Source: Chitinophaga niabensis
Lineage (GTDB): Bacteria > Bacteroidota > Bacteroidia > Chitinophagales > Chitinophagaceae
Direction of reading: 5' to 3'
NCBI GenBank assembly: GCA_017849435.1
Contig: JAFIGY010000012.1
Span: 372,001-436,000 of the forward strand
Length of the DNA stretch: 64,000 nt
Positions 18,540 to 29,749 of this stretch are shown here, in pieces. Below the pieces are notes generated by a model, which was not told where the DNA came from, made no database searches, and saw only the letters and a list, made by a program, of their open reading frames with translations. How positions within the stretch are numbered: the first letter of the stretch is position 1; each line of letters starts with the position of its first letter. Made by a program: the position numbers and the translations under genes.

Positions 18540-21500
18540 TATCAGGGAAATAAGACTGTTTATTCTCCGGAATGGCTACCTGCTGATCATTGCAGCCTGG
18601 CTGTTCACTTTTGCGTTCCTGTTCAATAATTACTGGAGCTATTATTCCTCTCCTCACGGCGTGCAACGTAGTCTGGAAAGCGATATTCAGAGCCGGCAGT
18701 CGTCTTTCAAAGACCTGGCCGCTGATACGGCGGTAGTGCATGGCCTCTTCAACGGCGGATATCCTGAATACGTACTGAATTCCATCTATCACGGCAATTA
18801 TTTCGTTTTTGCCTGCGATACCACGGAACAGGGATATAAAATGGTGTTCTGGAGCACCAATTCCGTACAGCCTCCACTGTATGAGCCTTTACAGCCGGGC
18901 GCCTCCTTCCGCAAGCTCCCTAACGGCTATTACGTGATGCTCTGCCACCGGATCAAACCGGGGAAGTATCTCGTAGGATTGCTGCCGGTAAAGGAAGAAT
19001 TCCTGATCAACAATGATTATCTCGGCAGCCAGTTTTACGGACGCCCCGCTATCGGAAAGGAATACAGTATCAACCTGCGCCCGCCGGGCCTGCCGGTGCT
19101 TACGGAGGAGGGACAGATCCTTTTTTATCTGCATTATAATCCGGCCAAGTCGGAAGCATCCCCAAGCCTGATGAGCGTGCTGCTCTTGACTGTCGGCTGT
19201 ATCTGCGTGCTCATCTTCATCAACCTTTTTGCCTCGCTGATGGCGCGGAAGCTGTCCCCCCTCTGGGGATTCCTCTTCCTGTTCTGCGTGGTGCTGGGCT
19301 TCCGGGTATTGAGCTACGTGTATGCCTTTCCGTTGGATTTCAGCAGCCTCAATCTCTTCAAACCCACCATTTATGCGAAGGACGATATTTTCCGGTCACT
19401 GGGAGACCTGCTGCTGAACGTACTGCTGGCCTTCTGGCTGATCCTTTTCTTCCGGCAGCATGTGCGTACCATTCACCCGCCGGTGGTCCGCAAGAAATGG
19501 CAAAGCTGGCTGATCATCGGGGCGGCGGGACTGGTGATGTTCATCGTAGGACAGTTCCTGCTGGAGCTGATCCGCAGTCTCGTGATCGACTCCAAGATCT
19601 CTTACGACGTTACCAATTTCTTCAGCCTGAACGAATACAGCGTGATCGGCAGTATGAGCCTGGGTTTCATCGCCATCTCGTTCCTTTTCTTCTCCCAGAT
19701 CGTGAACTACCTGCTGAACCAGCTCACAGATTTCCAATACCGCAGCAAGTATATCTCGCTCGTGCTGGTAGGCTTGCTCTGGCTGGCTTTCCGGCTGAAA
19801 GATCCGGAACTGAGCGCTTCTGTCATATTCATGTTCTGGCTGCTGGGATATGTGATATTGCTGGACCTGCTGGAGCTGCGTTTCAGCAAAGGCCCGGCCT
19901 CCCTGCCTTTCATCATGTGGATGCTCACGATGACCATCACTACCTCCGCCGCGCTCATCTATTATAACAACCAGAAAGAGCAGGAAACGCGTAAGCGGGT
20001 GGCCATGAACCTTTCCCAGCAACGGGATCCTTATCTCGAGACCCTGCTGACAGATGTGGGGGACCGGGTGGTGAGGGATCCCGTGGTCCGCCGGTTCTTT
20101 GAAGAACGCAGTCGCCCCTCCCGCCTTGACCTGGAGAAAGTGCTCGAGGATAAATATTTCTCCCGTTACCTGAACCGCTTCAATGTATCGTTCTATACTT
20201 TCGATGAAGAAGGCCAGGGATTGTTCAATACAGACTCCACCACCTTCAATGCCCTGCAGGGGCGCATTATGAGAGTCGGTAATTCGGCTGCGTCCCACGT
20301 GATGGGGAAGGACCTGTACTATGACGAACGGAGTTTTAATGACTATAGCTATATCGGGAAGAAGGAATTTACGGGGGCAGGAGATACCGTTATCGGCTAT
20401 CTTTTTTACGAAGTGAGATCGGAACCGGAGATCGTGCGGCAGGATCGTCTCTATCCCGGCCTGCTCATCGAAAGCGGGATGCAGGCGCCGGGTTCGGAGT
20501 ATACGGACCGCTATTCATATGCTGTATACGATAAAGGCATACTCGTGACCAATCACAATGCCTATCCTTTCAAAACAAAACTTTCACAACAGGAAATCCC
20601 CGGTGCGGATATCTCCTTTGATGAGAAAGATGGCTACTCCCTGCTCTACTACAAAGATCAGGGTAAGCTGGTGGTGGTCGTGAAACCGGCGCGGAACTTT
20701 TTAGAGTTCATCACACTGTTCGCCTACATGTTCTGTCTTTTCCTGCTCATCATCGCCATATACAGCCTGCTGGACCTGCTCATCAAGGCCCGCTTACGGA
20801 TTGCCAATCTCCGTGATCTCCTCAAGCTCAGCATCCGCAACAAAGTGCAAAGCACCATCATTTTCACGGTCGTGTTTGCGTTCATCGCACTGGGATTAGC
20901 CACCATCCTGTTTTTCATCGGACGGTACCGCGCGCAGAACGCGGAAAAGCTTAGCAGAACAGTACATGATATTGCACAGGATTTTGAGAGCATTTTCTAT
21001 CGTCAGCGGATGTTCGATGAAATGGATATGATCTATGATTCCATCTTCATCAACAACCTTTCACGCGGGGTCAGCGAGATTGCCACAGAGCATAATGTGG
21101 ATGTGAATATTTATGACAAATACGGTAAGCTCCAGCTCACGGCGCAACCGCTGATGATCGAAAAAGGTCTGTTGTCAGAAGCCATGAACCCTGTGGCATT
21201 TTATCAGCTGTCTAAACTGAACAAGATACAGTTCATCCAGGAAGAGCAGATCGGGGAGATGAGATACATCAGCGGCTATATCCCGCTGCGGGATAAAGGA
21301 AATGTGTTCGCTTATCTCAACGTGCCGTATTTCGCTACACAAACGGAATTGAATCAGCAGATATCCACCTTCCTTGTCGCGCTGATCAACATCAACGCAT
21401 TCATCTTCCTGATTGCCGGTTTATTGGTGTTGCTGATCTCCAACACCATCACGAAATCCTTCTCGCTGATCACTGATAAATTGCGGAATGTCAATCTCGG

Positions 21501-22293
21501 CCAGCATAACGATGAGATACAATGGGATAAGGACGATGAGATCGGGCTGTTGGTGAAAGAATATAACAAGATGGTGCAGAAGCTGGAGGTGAGCGCTACG
21601 ATGCTCGCGAAAAGCGAGCGGGAAGGGGCTTGGCGGGAAATGGCGCGGCAGGTGGCGCATGAGATCAAAAACCCGCTGACGCCCATGAAACTGAGCATTC
21701 AGTACCTGCAGCGGGCCGTCGCCAACGATTCACCTGACGTGAAAGCGCTTTCCCGCAATGTGGCCAATACGTTGGTAGAACAGATCGAGCATTTGTCCAA
21801 CATCGCATCAGACTTTGCCGCATTTGCCTACATCAGCGAGGGGAACAGCGAAGAATTCTCGCTGGGAGAAGTATTGCAATCCGTAACCGCGTTGTATATG
21901 AGCAGTCCGGAATGCCATATTTACTTTGAAAGGGAACAGAAGCCTTATTTCATCAACGCGGATAAAACGCAGATCAACCGCCTGTTCACGAACCTGCTGC
22001 AGAACGCCGTACAGGCGATCCCGGAGGGCAGGGAAGGGCATGTTGTGATCAGTATGAAAGATGAAGGAGAAGATCATGTGATCGTGGAAGTGATCGATAA
22101 CGGGCATGGTATTCCGCCCGAAGTGCAACCGAAGATATTCGTGCCCAATTTTACCACTAAATCTTCCGGAACAGGCCTGGGCCTGGCGATGTGCAAGAAC
22201 ATCGCGGAGCAGGCAGGAGGGGAGATCTGGTTTAAAACCTCCCCGGGCACCGGTACCACTTTCTTTGTGAAACTACCTTTGGCGAAGGCATAA
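18529..22293 (+). CDS. Very large NtrY-like sensor histidine kinase
   Basis: A 1254-residue membrane kinase. There is one membrane helix near residues 17-33, an extracytoplasmic region to about 214, then a bundle of about eight predicted helices between 215 and 477, a second extracytoplasmic region to about 725, two helices (about 726-750 and 775-798), a third sensor region and a last helix (about 944-971) leading into HAMP (about 972-1025). The kinase core has 'ARQVAHEIKNPLTPMK' with phospho-acceptor H1044, N box 'NLLQNAVQAIPEG', and G boxes 'DNGHGIPP' and 'GTGLGLAMC'. The HEIKNPLTP form is typical of NtrY. No response regulator gene adjoins it. Translation is probably coupled to mazG through the 11-base overlap. 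Confidence 0.88.
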   Translation: MMLDIREIRLFILRNGYLLIIAAWLFTFAFLFNNYWSYYSSPHGVQRSLESDIQSRQSSFKDLAADTAVVHGLFNGGYPEYVLNSIYHGNYFVFACDTTEQGYKMVFWSTNSVQPPLYEPLQPGASFRKLPNGYYVMLCHRIKPGKYLVGLLPVKEEFLINNDYLGSQFYGRPAIGKEYSINLRPPGLPVLTEEGQILFYLHYNPAKSEASPSLMSVLLLTVGCICVLIFINLFASLMARKLSPLWGFLFLFCVVLGFRVLSYVYAFPLDFSSLNLFKPTIYAKDDIFRSLGDLLLNVLLAFWLILFFRQHVRTIHPPVVRKKWQSWLIIGAAGLVMFIVGQFLLELIRSLVIDSKISYDVTNFFSLNEYSVIGSMSLGFIAISFLFFSQIVNYLLNQLTDFQYRSKYISLVLVGLLWLAFRLKDPELSASVIFMFWLLGYVILLDLLELRFSKGPASLPFIMWMLTMTITTSAALIYYNNQKEQETRKRVAMNLSQQRDPYLETLLTDVGDRVVRDPVVRRFFEERSRPSRLDLEKVLEDKYFSRYLNRFNVSFYTFDEEGQGLFNTDSTTFNALQGRIMRVGNSAASHVMGKDLYYDERSFNDYSYIGKKEFTGAGDTVIGYLFYEVRSEPEIVRQDRLYPGLLIESGMQAPGSEYTDRYSYAVYDKGILVTNHNAYPFKTKLSQQEIPGADISFDEKDGYSLLYYKDQGKLVVVVKPARNFLEFITLFAYMFCLFLLIIAIYSLLDLLIKARLRIANLRDLLKLSIRNKVQSTIIFTVVFAFIALGLATILFFIGRYRAQNAEKLSRTVHDIAQDFESIFYRQRMFDEMDMIYDSIFINNLSRGVSEIATEHNVDVNIYDKYGKLQLTAQPLMIEKGLLSEAMNPVAFYQLSKLNKIQFIQEEQIGEMRYISGYIPLRDKGNVFAYLNVPYFATQTELNQQISTFLVALININAFIFLIAGLLVLLISNTITKSFSLITDKLRNVNLGQHNDEIQWDKDDEIGLLVKEYNKMVQKLEVSATMLAKSEREGAWREMARQVAHEIKNPLTPMKLSIQYLQRAVANDSPDVKALSRNVANTLVEQIEHLSNIASDFAAFAYISEGNSEEFSLGEVLQSVTALYMSSPECHIYFEREQKPYFINADKTQINRLFTNLLQNAVQAIPEGREGHVVISMKDEGEDHVIVEVIDNGHGIPPEVQPKIFVPNFTTKSSGTGLGLAMCKNIAEQAGGEIWFKTSPGTGTTFFVKLPLAKA

Positions 22294-22324
22294 AAAAAGG
22301 AACGCAGCGGATGCGTTCCTTTTT
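22294..22324. terminator. Bidirectional terminator between kinase and plsX
   Basis: 13-bp stem 22294-22306 with 22312-22324, loop GCGGA, A-rich on one arm and T-rich on the other, placed between convergent genes. Confidence 0.88.
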
Positions 22325-22341
22325 CAAATATCGTGAGGTAT

Positions 22342-23292
22342 TTATTTTCCGGCCACTACAAAGCTTTCCCGGATCTTCTCCAACAGTTTCGTTTCGATCA
22401 TGCGTTGCGCGAGCAGGATCATATTGGAAAAGGCCCTCGCCCCTGAGATCCCGTGCCCGATGATCACCGGCTCCGCCACACCCAGTACAGGCGTACCGCC
22501 ATACTGCTCAAAATCGAACCGGTCCACATACTCATCCCTGATATTCCTTCTCACTGCCATATCGTGGAAAGATTCCGCCATCTTCAGCACCACATTCCCG
22601 GTAAAACCTTCGCATACGATCACATCCGCCGTATCCTTCAGGATGTCCCTTCCTTCCACATTGCCAATGAAATTCAGCAGAGGATTGTCTTTCAGCAGGG
22701 AATAAGTGGCTTGTGCCAGCAGATTGCCCTTGCCTTCCTCTTCCCCGATGTTCAGCAATCCCACTTTAGGCTGCGTGGTACCCATGATGTAACGGGAGTA
22801 GAGAGAGCCGAGAATGGCGAACTGTACCAGGTTCTCCGGTTTGCAGTCCGCATTGATCCCTACGTCCAGCAGTAAGCCCTGGGAGCCGTTCTCCCGGGGT
22901 AAAACCGTTGAAATGGTAGGCCGTTGAACGCCTTCGATCAATTTGATGGAATAGATGGCACCCACCATCATGGCACCGGTATTGCCGGCACTGATGAAAG
23001 CATCGATCTTTTTGTTCTGAAGAAGATGAAAGCCGATAGAGATGGAAGAATGCGGCTTTTCTTTAAGCGCTTTGGTAGGATGTTCATTCATCCCGATAAC
23101 CTGGGATGAATGAACAACTGAATATTTTGATGGGTCGAGCTGTGCATCAGCGAGCAGCGGCGACAGCGACTGCTCATCACCAATCAGCACGAGATGCACA
23201 CCTGTTGCAACACTGTCTAAAAATAACTTTACTCCTTTTACTGCTTCTGCGGGGGCGTAATCACCGCCCATCATATCAAGCCCGATTCTCAT
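22342..23292 (-). CDS. plsX: Phosphate acyltransferase PlsX
   Basis: A 316-residue enzyme converting acyl-ACP and phosphate to acyl-phosphate, the first step of phosphatidic acid synthesis through PlsY. It starts with 'MRIGLDMMGGDYAP', the family signature, and has 'ISAGNTGAMM' and 'CEGFTGNVVLKM' further on. Length is typical. It is the last gene of DUF177-rpmF-plsX, a widely conserved order linking ribosome and lipid synthesis; 47 bases separate it from rpmF. Confidence 0.97.
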   Translation of the reverse strand: MRIGLDMMGGDYAPAEAVKGVKLFLDSVATGVHLVLIGDEQSLSPLLADAQLDPSKYSVVHSSQVIGMNEHPTKALKEKPHSSISIGFHLLQNKKIDAFISAGNTGAMMVGAIYSIKLIEGVQRPTISTVLPRENGSQGLLLDVGINADCKPENLVQFAILGSLYSRYIMGTTQPKVGLLNIGEEEGKGNLLAQATYSLLKDNPLLNFIGNVEGRDILKDTADVIVCEGFTGNVVLKMAESFHDMAVRRNIRDEYVDRFDFEQYGGTPVLGVAEPVIIGHGISGARAFSNMILLAQRMIETKLLEKIRESFVVAGK

Positions 23293-23339
23293 GAACTGTA
23301 TTTTGTCTGTTAGCTCGGGGGTAAAATTAGCAAAAATTA

Positions 23340-23534
23340 TTATTTAGCAGCGGCTTGTTTTTCCAAAACAACTTTCCCTTTGTAGAATAATTTGTTCTCT
23401 ACCCAGTGAGCACGGTGTCTCAGGTGCACTTCGCCGGTAGCGCTGTCTGTGCTTAAAGTGTCAGCAACTGCCTTGTAATGCGTTCTTCTCTTAGCTGATC
23501 TTTGTTGCGAGTGTCTGCGTTTAGGATTCGGCAT
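23340..23534 (-). CDS. rpmF: 50S ribosomal protein L32
   Basis: A 64-residue basic protein beginning 'MPNPKRRHSQQRSAKRRTHY', the L32 signature. Unlike zinc-binding versions it has no cysteine pairs, so it is the C-minus type. Located between DUF177 and plsX as in many bacteria. Confidence 0.97.
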   Translation of the reverse strand: MPNPKRRHSQQRSAKRRTHYKAVADTLSTDSATGEVHLRHRAHWVENKLFYKGKVVLEKQAAAK

Positions 23535-23561
23535 CTTATTTAATTTTTAAATTGTCCTTTA

Positions 23562-24098
23562 TTAATTGTCTCTGAATTTTTCCAATCCTTTCCAGATCGG
23601 GTTTGTTTTGTCGTCGGCCTGTTTGTTCATTTTTTCCAACATCTCCAGCACTTTAGGATCGCAACCGCTTTTACCGTTGCTGTCATCCGGGTGGATACGC
23701 TGCATCGGGATGCTCAGATTGATGAACTCGTAGATGAAATCCGCCACATTCAGGTGGGATTCCGTCCGCGAGATATACGTCACATCCGGATCTTCGTCCG
23801 TATTCAGCTCTTCCGGGTTCTCCACCAGCTTTACCACCTGGTTGAAATCATCCCAGAGTTGCATCTCGAATGGCTGGCCACATCGGTCGCAGATAACGGT
23901 CACCGTACCGCCTACCTCGAATTTCAGCAAAAAAAAGTTATTTTTCTTGTCAAATTGTAACTTTACGGTAGCGTTACAGTTCGAAAAATCCTGCTGGCCA
24001 TAGTTTTCAAAAAAACTATCAGTGATCTGGTATTGGAATGTATGCACTCCGGGCGTCAGACCTACAAAAGCTATGTCAAATTCGCGGAGATGCTTCAT
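23562..24098 (-). CDS. DUF177 (YceD) family protein
   Basis: A 178-residue protein encoded just before rpmF, the usual place of DUF177/YceD, which is needed for 23S rRNA accumulation in some bacteria. It contains 'VICDRCGQPFEMQL' in the central beta region and an acidic C-terminal half. The start is the ATG at 24098 ('MKHLREFDIAFVGL'). A longer frame beginning at 24128 would start upstream of the predicted transcription start. Confidence 0.9.
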   Translation of the reverse strand: MKHLREFDIAFVGLTPGVHTFQYQITDSFFENYGQQDFSNCNATVKLQFDKKNNFFLLKFEVGGTVTVICDRCGQPFEMQLWDDFNQVVKLVENPEELNTDEDPDVTYISRTESHLNVADFIYEFINLSIPMQRIHPDDSNGKSGCDPKVLEMLEKMNKQADDKTNPIWKGLEKFRDN

Positions 24099-24125
24099 AT
24101 CTAAAACCTCACTTTTAGAGGGATG

Positions 24126-24154
24126 CAAAGGTAAACAAATATTTGCAAAAGCAA
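24126..24154 (-). promoter_or_regulatory. Promoter of the DUF177-rpmF-plsX operon
   Basis: Minus strand TTG (24154-24152), 18 bases, TACCTTTG (24133-24126). This is a full Bacteroidota promoter with transcription starting near 24120, and it fixes the DUF177 start codon at 24098. Confidence 0.85.
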
Positions 24155-24292
24155 AAATTTACTAATTTTAGGGATTGTCACGCGAGTGTTATATATAAAA
24201 AAATATAAAAATATCAGCTGTTTGACGATAAAGGCTTTTGCCAAAATTCATATCTTCATATTCAGATGGAATAAACTATTGTTGAATGCCTT

Positions 24293-26752
<2,460 letters not shown>

Positions 26753-26756
26753 CGGA

Positions 26757-27635
26757 TTACACACCGTTGAGGATTTCCTTCACATCGTTGTAATAACTTC
26801 CGCCGAACAGATTGACATGCACCAGCAGCGGATACAGCTGGCATAGCCCTATACGCTGTTGCCAGCCCGGCGCCAGCGGTCGTATGGCGTGATAGGTATA
26901 ATAGAACCTGGTATCAAATCCTCCAAAGAGTCGTGTCATGGCCAGGTCCATTTCACGATGCCCGTAATAGACGGCAGGATCGAATATGCAGGCCCTGCCC
27001 TGCGCATTCACCATAAAGTTCCCGCTCCACAGATCGCCATGCAACAGCGATGGCGCCTCATCCGGGAACAGTTCCGGCAACCTTTTGCACAAAGCCTCCA
27101 GTTTTTCGAGCATGTTCTTTTCCATCCGGTGCGCGTCATAGGCCATTTTCACCAGCGGCATCAGGCGATTGAACGCGAAGAACACCGGCCAGCTGGTGTA
27201 AGGGGTATTATACTGTTTGATGGAACCGATATAATTGGCCGTACGTAACCCGAAAAAGGGTTGCGTCTGCTGATGGAGACGGGCCAGGGAAGCGGCGAAG
27301 TTTTCCCAGAAATCCGGAGCGGCTGTACCTTTTTCAACGTGCTCCATAACGAGGAAAGCCTGATGGCCGGCTGTACCGTGGCAAAGCGGCTTTGGAACAT
27401 GGATAATATGGGTCTGACGCAACTCTTCCAGCCCTTCCCGTTCCCGGAAGAACATATCTGGAAAACGCCGGACATCATTGAGCTTCAGGAAAAAAGGGCC
27501 TTCGTTGGTTTCAATGCGCCAGGTTTCATTAATGTCTCCTCCATGTACGCGTTCGGCATGATTTATCAGTATTTTCACAGATAATTGGGCGGATAGCAGA
27601 TCGGTCAGTTCCCGTTTTGTAATTTCATCAATCAT
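26757..27635 (-). CDS. Fructosamine kinase family protein
   Basis: A 292-residue protein of the fructosamine kinase/aminoglycoside phosphotransferase fold: 'GPFFLKLN' with the ATP-binding Lys, 'FLVMEHVEKG' hinge, catalytic 'LLHGDLWSGNFMV' and metal-binding 'FDPAVYYGHREMDLAM'. Bacterial members phosphorylate ketoamine sugars on proteins or small molecules so that they fall off (deglycation). Its ATG at 27635-27633 overlaps the divergent neighbour's ATG by two bases. Confidence 0.93.
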   Translation of the reverse strand: MIDEITKRELTDLLSAQLSVKILINHAERVHGGDINETWRIETNEGPFFLKLNDVRRFPDMFFREREGLEELRQTHIIHVPKPLCHGTAGHQAFLVMEHVEKGTAAPDFWENFAASLARLHQQTQPFFGLRTANYIGSIKQYNTPYTSWPVFFAFNRLMPLVKMAYDAHRMEKNMLEKLEALCKRLPELFPDEAPSLLHGDLWSGNFMVNAQGRACIFDPAVYYGHREMDLAMTRLFGGFDTRFYYTYHAIRPLAPGWQQRIGLCQLYPLLVHVNLFGGSYYNDVKEILNGV

Positions 27636-28725
27636 GTTCCATCAAGTTAAAACAACAGATACACAAGACCCGGTAAGAAAGCAGTTGATATCGATCGCGA
27701 TCAGTATCCTGGCCATCCTGGTCCTAAGCGGGATTTTCAGGGCAGGCGGCTGGCTGGCGGATATTTACTTCCACAGGTGGTATGTTTTCATCAGTACAGT
27801 ATTGCGAAAAATATTCGGTAAGGTGTCGGTTAGCATAGGCGATGTAATATACATCGTCTGGGTAACAGTTGGTATGATTTTTTTGTTAAAGATCGTGTGG
27901 AGCCTTGTCAGTGGCCGGTGGGGGAGGATGCTTTACCTTTTGCTGAGCGGTATCCGCTCACTGCTCTGGCTTACGTTCATCTTCCTGCTTTTCTGGGGTG
28001 GTAACTATCAGCGCACATCGCAGGTGGCCGATCTGGGTTTTGATGTGAAGCAATATACGACGGCGGATCTTTACCTGTTGACAGATACGCTCGTAAAGCT
28101 CGCGAACCGCGACAGGGCCGCGATCGATACACAACATATCGATACCAGTGTGACGCATACGTTTGAACAGGCCGCGCAGGGATATGAACACGTTTCCATC
28201 GTATGGCCCGCTCTCCGCTATAAAGCGCCGTCCGTGAAATCTTCTCTTTTCGGGAAATACATGAATTACCTCGGTGTAACCGGCTATCTGAACCCCTTCA
28301 CCAACGAAGCCCAGGTCAATACCACCGTTCCCGCATTCCTGCAGCCTTTTACCACCTGCCATGAGATAGCCCATCAGCTTGGGTTTGCGCCGGAGGAAGA
28401 TGCGAATTTCGTCGGTTACCTGGTGGCGGGCAGAAGCGCGGATGCCCGTTTCCGTTATGCTGCCAATTACGAGATGTTGTTGTACAGTATACGACAACTG
28501 GCACGTCGGAATACATACCTGGCAAGACTTCTATGGGATAATACCATTCCGGCGGTGAGGGAAGACGTTCGTAGGATGCGGCTTTTCTACCAGCAATATG
28601 AAGGGCCGATCGATGATTATTCGGCGGTGTTGTACGACCAGTACCTGAAAGCGAACCGGCAGGCAAAAGGGATTCACAGCTACAGTGAAGTGGTGGGATG
28701 GTTGATGTCTTACTACCGGATCTAG
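27634..28725 (+). CDS. DUF3810 membrane protein with HExxH motif
   Basis: A 363-residue protein with about three N-terminal membrane helices (about 22-40, 75-95, 103-122) and a C-terminal extracytoplasmic or cytoplasmic domain carrying 'TCHEIAHQLGFAPEEDANF', with HEIAH at residues 243-247 and acidic residues 7-9 positions on. This is the signature of DUF3810. The motif suggests a zinc peptidase but no activity is known to me. Its start shares CATG with the divergent kinase-like gene and its stop shares CTAG with the convergent arginase-family gene. Confidence 0.85.
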   Translation: MFHQVKTTDTQDPVRKQLISIAISILAILVLSGIFRAGGWLADIYFHRWYVFISTVLRKIFGKVSVSIGDVIYIVWVTVGMIFLLKIVWSLVSGRWGRMLYLLLSGIRSLLWLTFIFLLFWGGNYQRTSQVADLGFDVKQYTTADLYLLTDTLVKLANRDRAAIDTQHIDTSVTHTFEQAAQGYEHVSIVWPALRYKAPSVKSSLFGKYMNYLGVTGYLNPFTNEAQVNTTVPAFLQPFTTCHEIAHQLGFAPEEDANFVGYLVAGRSADARFRYAANYEMLLYSIRQLARRNTYLARLLWDNTIPAVREDVRRMRLFYQQYEGPIDDYSAVLYDQYLKANRQAKGIHSYSEVVGWLMSYYRI

Positions 28726-29669
28726 TTCATCATCAGTACATTCACGCTGCGTTGCAGGATGTTGAAGGCGATCTCGGCCATCAGGTTCTCGCGGTCCAGC
28801 GTGGGATTCACTTCGGTGATTTCGAAGCAGCAGATCTTGCGGTGTTGCATGAACTTGGAAATAAGATCTTCCGCCTCCCTTTCCCGTAAACCGTTGCTGA
28901 CGGGTGTTCCGGTGCCTTTGGAAATGGAAGCGTCCAGGCTGTCCACATCAAACGAAACATAGATATATTCGCAATCACTCAGGTAGCGAAAAACGCTGCG
29001 GGCAACGTTCTCCGCGCCTTTGCGCCGTACTTCGCTGGTGGTGATCACTTTCATGCCGTATTTCTTGATGAGGTGGTCTTCTTCCTTTTCATAATCACGG
29101 AGAGAGATGAACACAATGTCTTCCGGCAATACCTTGGGCGCGATTTTCCCGATGTTCTTGAGCTGATTCCACATCCTGACGGTATTATCGTCCAGCTCAT
29201 GTACCCTGTGCTCTGCATTGTCTTCCGCAATAGCTGTGGCCAGCGGCATGCCATGCATGTTCCCGGAAGGCGTGGTGTAAGGTGTGTGCAGATCGGCATG
29301 CGCATCTATCCATATCACGCCCAGCTTGGCTTTGGGCCTGGCCATCTTCAAACCGGCAATGGTGGCGCCTGCAGTACTGTGATCGCCGGAAAGCACAACG
29401 GGGAACCAGTTAGCTTTGATGGTATCGCAAACACTCTTGCTCACGCGTTCGTACATCGTATAGGTGCCTTTAATACGCTTAGCGTAAGGGGACTCGATGG
29501 GTTCGAACAGGAGCTTGTTCTCCGTTTCAATTTCTTCTGTCGGGAAATGTACAAAGAAGTTACTCATAAAGTCGAGCGCCGCGATCTTGATGGCCTCCAC
29601 ACCCAGGCTGGCGCCACGGGTACCGGCTCCTATTTCGGATTTAACTTCGATGATCTTGATGTTCTTCAT
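28722..29669 (-). CDS. Arginase/formimidoylglutamase family protein
   Basis: A 315-residue ureohydrolase-fold protein. Manganese-binding motifs are visible: 'SGDHSTAG', 'DAHADLHTP' and 'SFDVDSLDAS', followed by 'GTGTPVSNGL'. These fit arginase-family hydrolases (arginine, agmatine or formimidoylglutamate). Which substrate is used is not resolved; Bacteroidota homologues are often called arginase. I chose the ATG at 29669 ('MKNIKIIEVKSEIGAG'); the longer frame adds 12 residues that are unlike the family. Confidence 0.88.
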   Translation of the reverse strand: MKNIKIIEVKSEIGAGTRGASLGVEAIKIAALDFMSNFFVHFPTEEIETENKLLFEPIESPYAKRIKGTYTMYERVSKSVCDTIKANWFPVVLSGDHSTAGATIAGLKMARPKAKLGVIWIDAHADLHTPYTTPSGNMHGMPLATAIAEDNAEHRVHELDDNTVRMWNQLKNIGKIAPKVLPEDIVFISLRDYEKEEDHLIKKYGMKVITTSEVRRKGAENVARSVFRYLSDCEYIYVSFDVDSLDASISKGTGTPVSNGLREREAEDLISKFMQHRKICCFEITEVNPTLDRENLMAEIAFNILQRSVNVLMMN

Positions 29670-29736
29670 AAATTGTTTTGGTGTGAAACCACAGATACCG
29701 GCCAACAGGGTCTTCTAACGCGCCGGTACCAATTTG

Positions 29737-29744
29737 CAAAGGTA
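29737..29744 (-). promoter_or_regulatory. -7 box of the arginase-family gene
   Basis: Minus-strand TACCTTTG, an exact TAnnTTTG match, 67 bases before the start codon at 29669 and just inside the gap after the upstream gene. No TTG at the expected -33 distance. Confidence 0.5.
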
Positions 29745-29749
29745 AGGTA

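Noticed and set aside
24099-24128. Upstream start for the DUF177 protein
   Set aside because: The TTG at 24128 overlaps the promoter -7 box and lies before the predicted transcription start.
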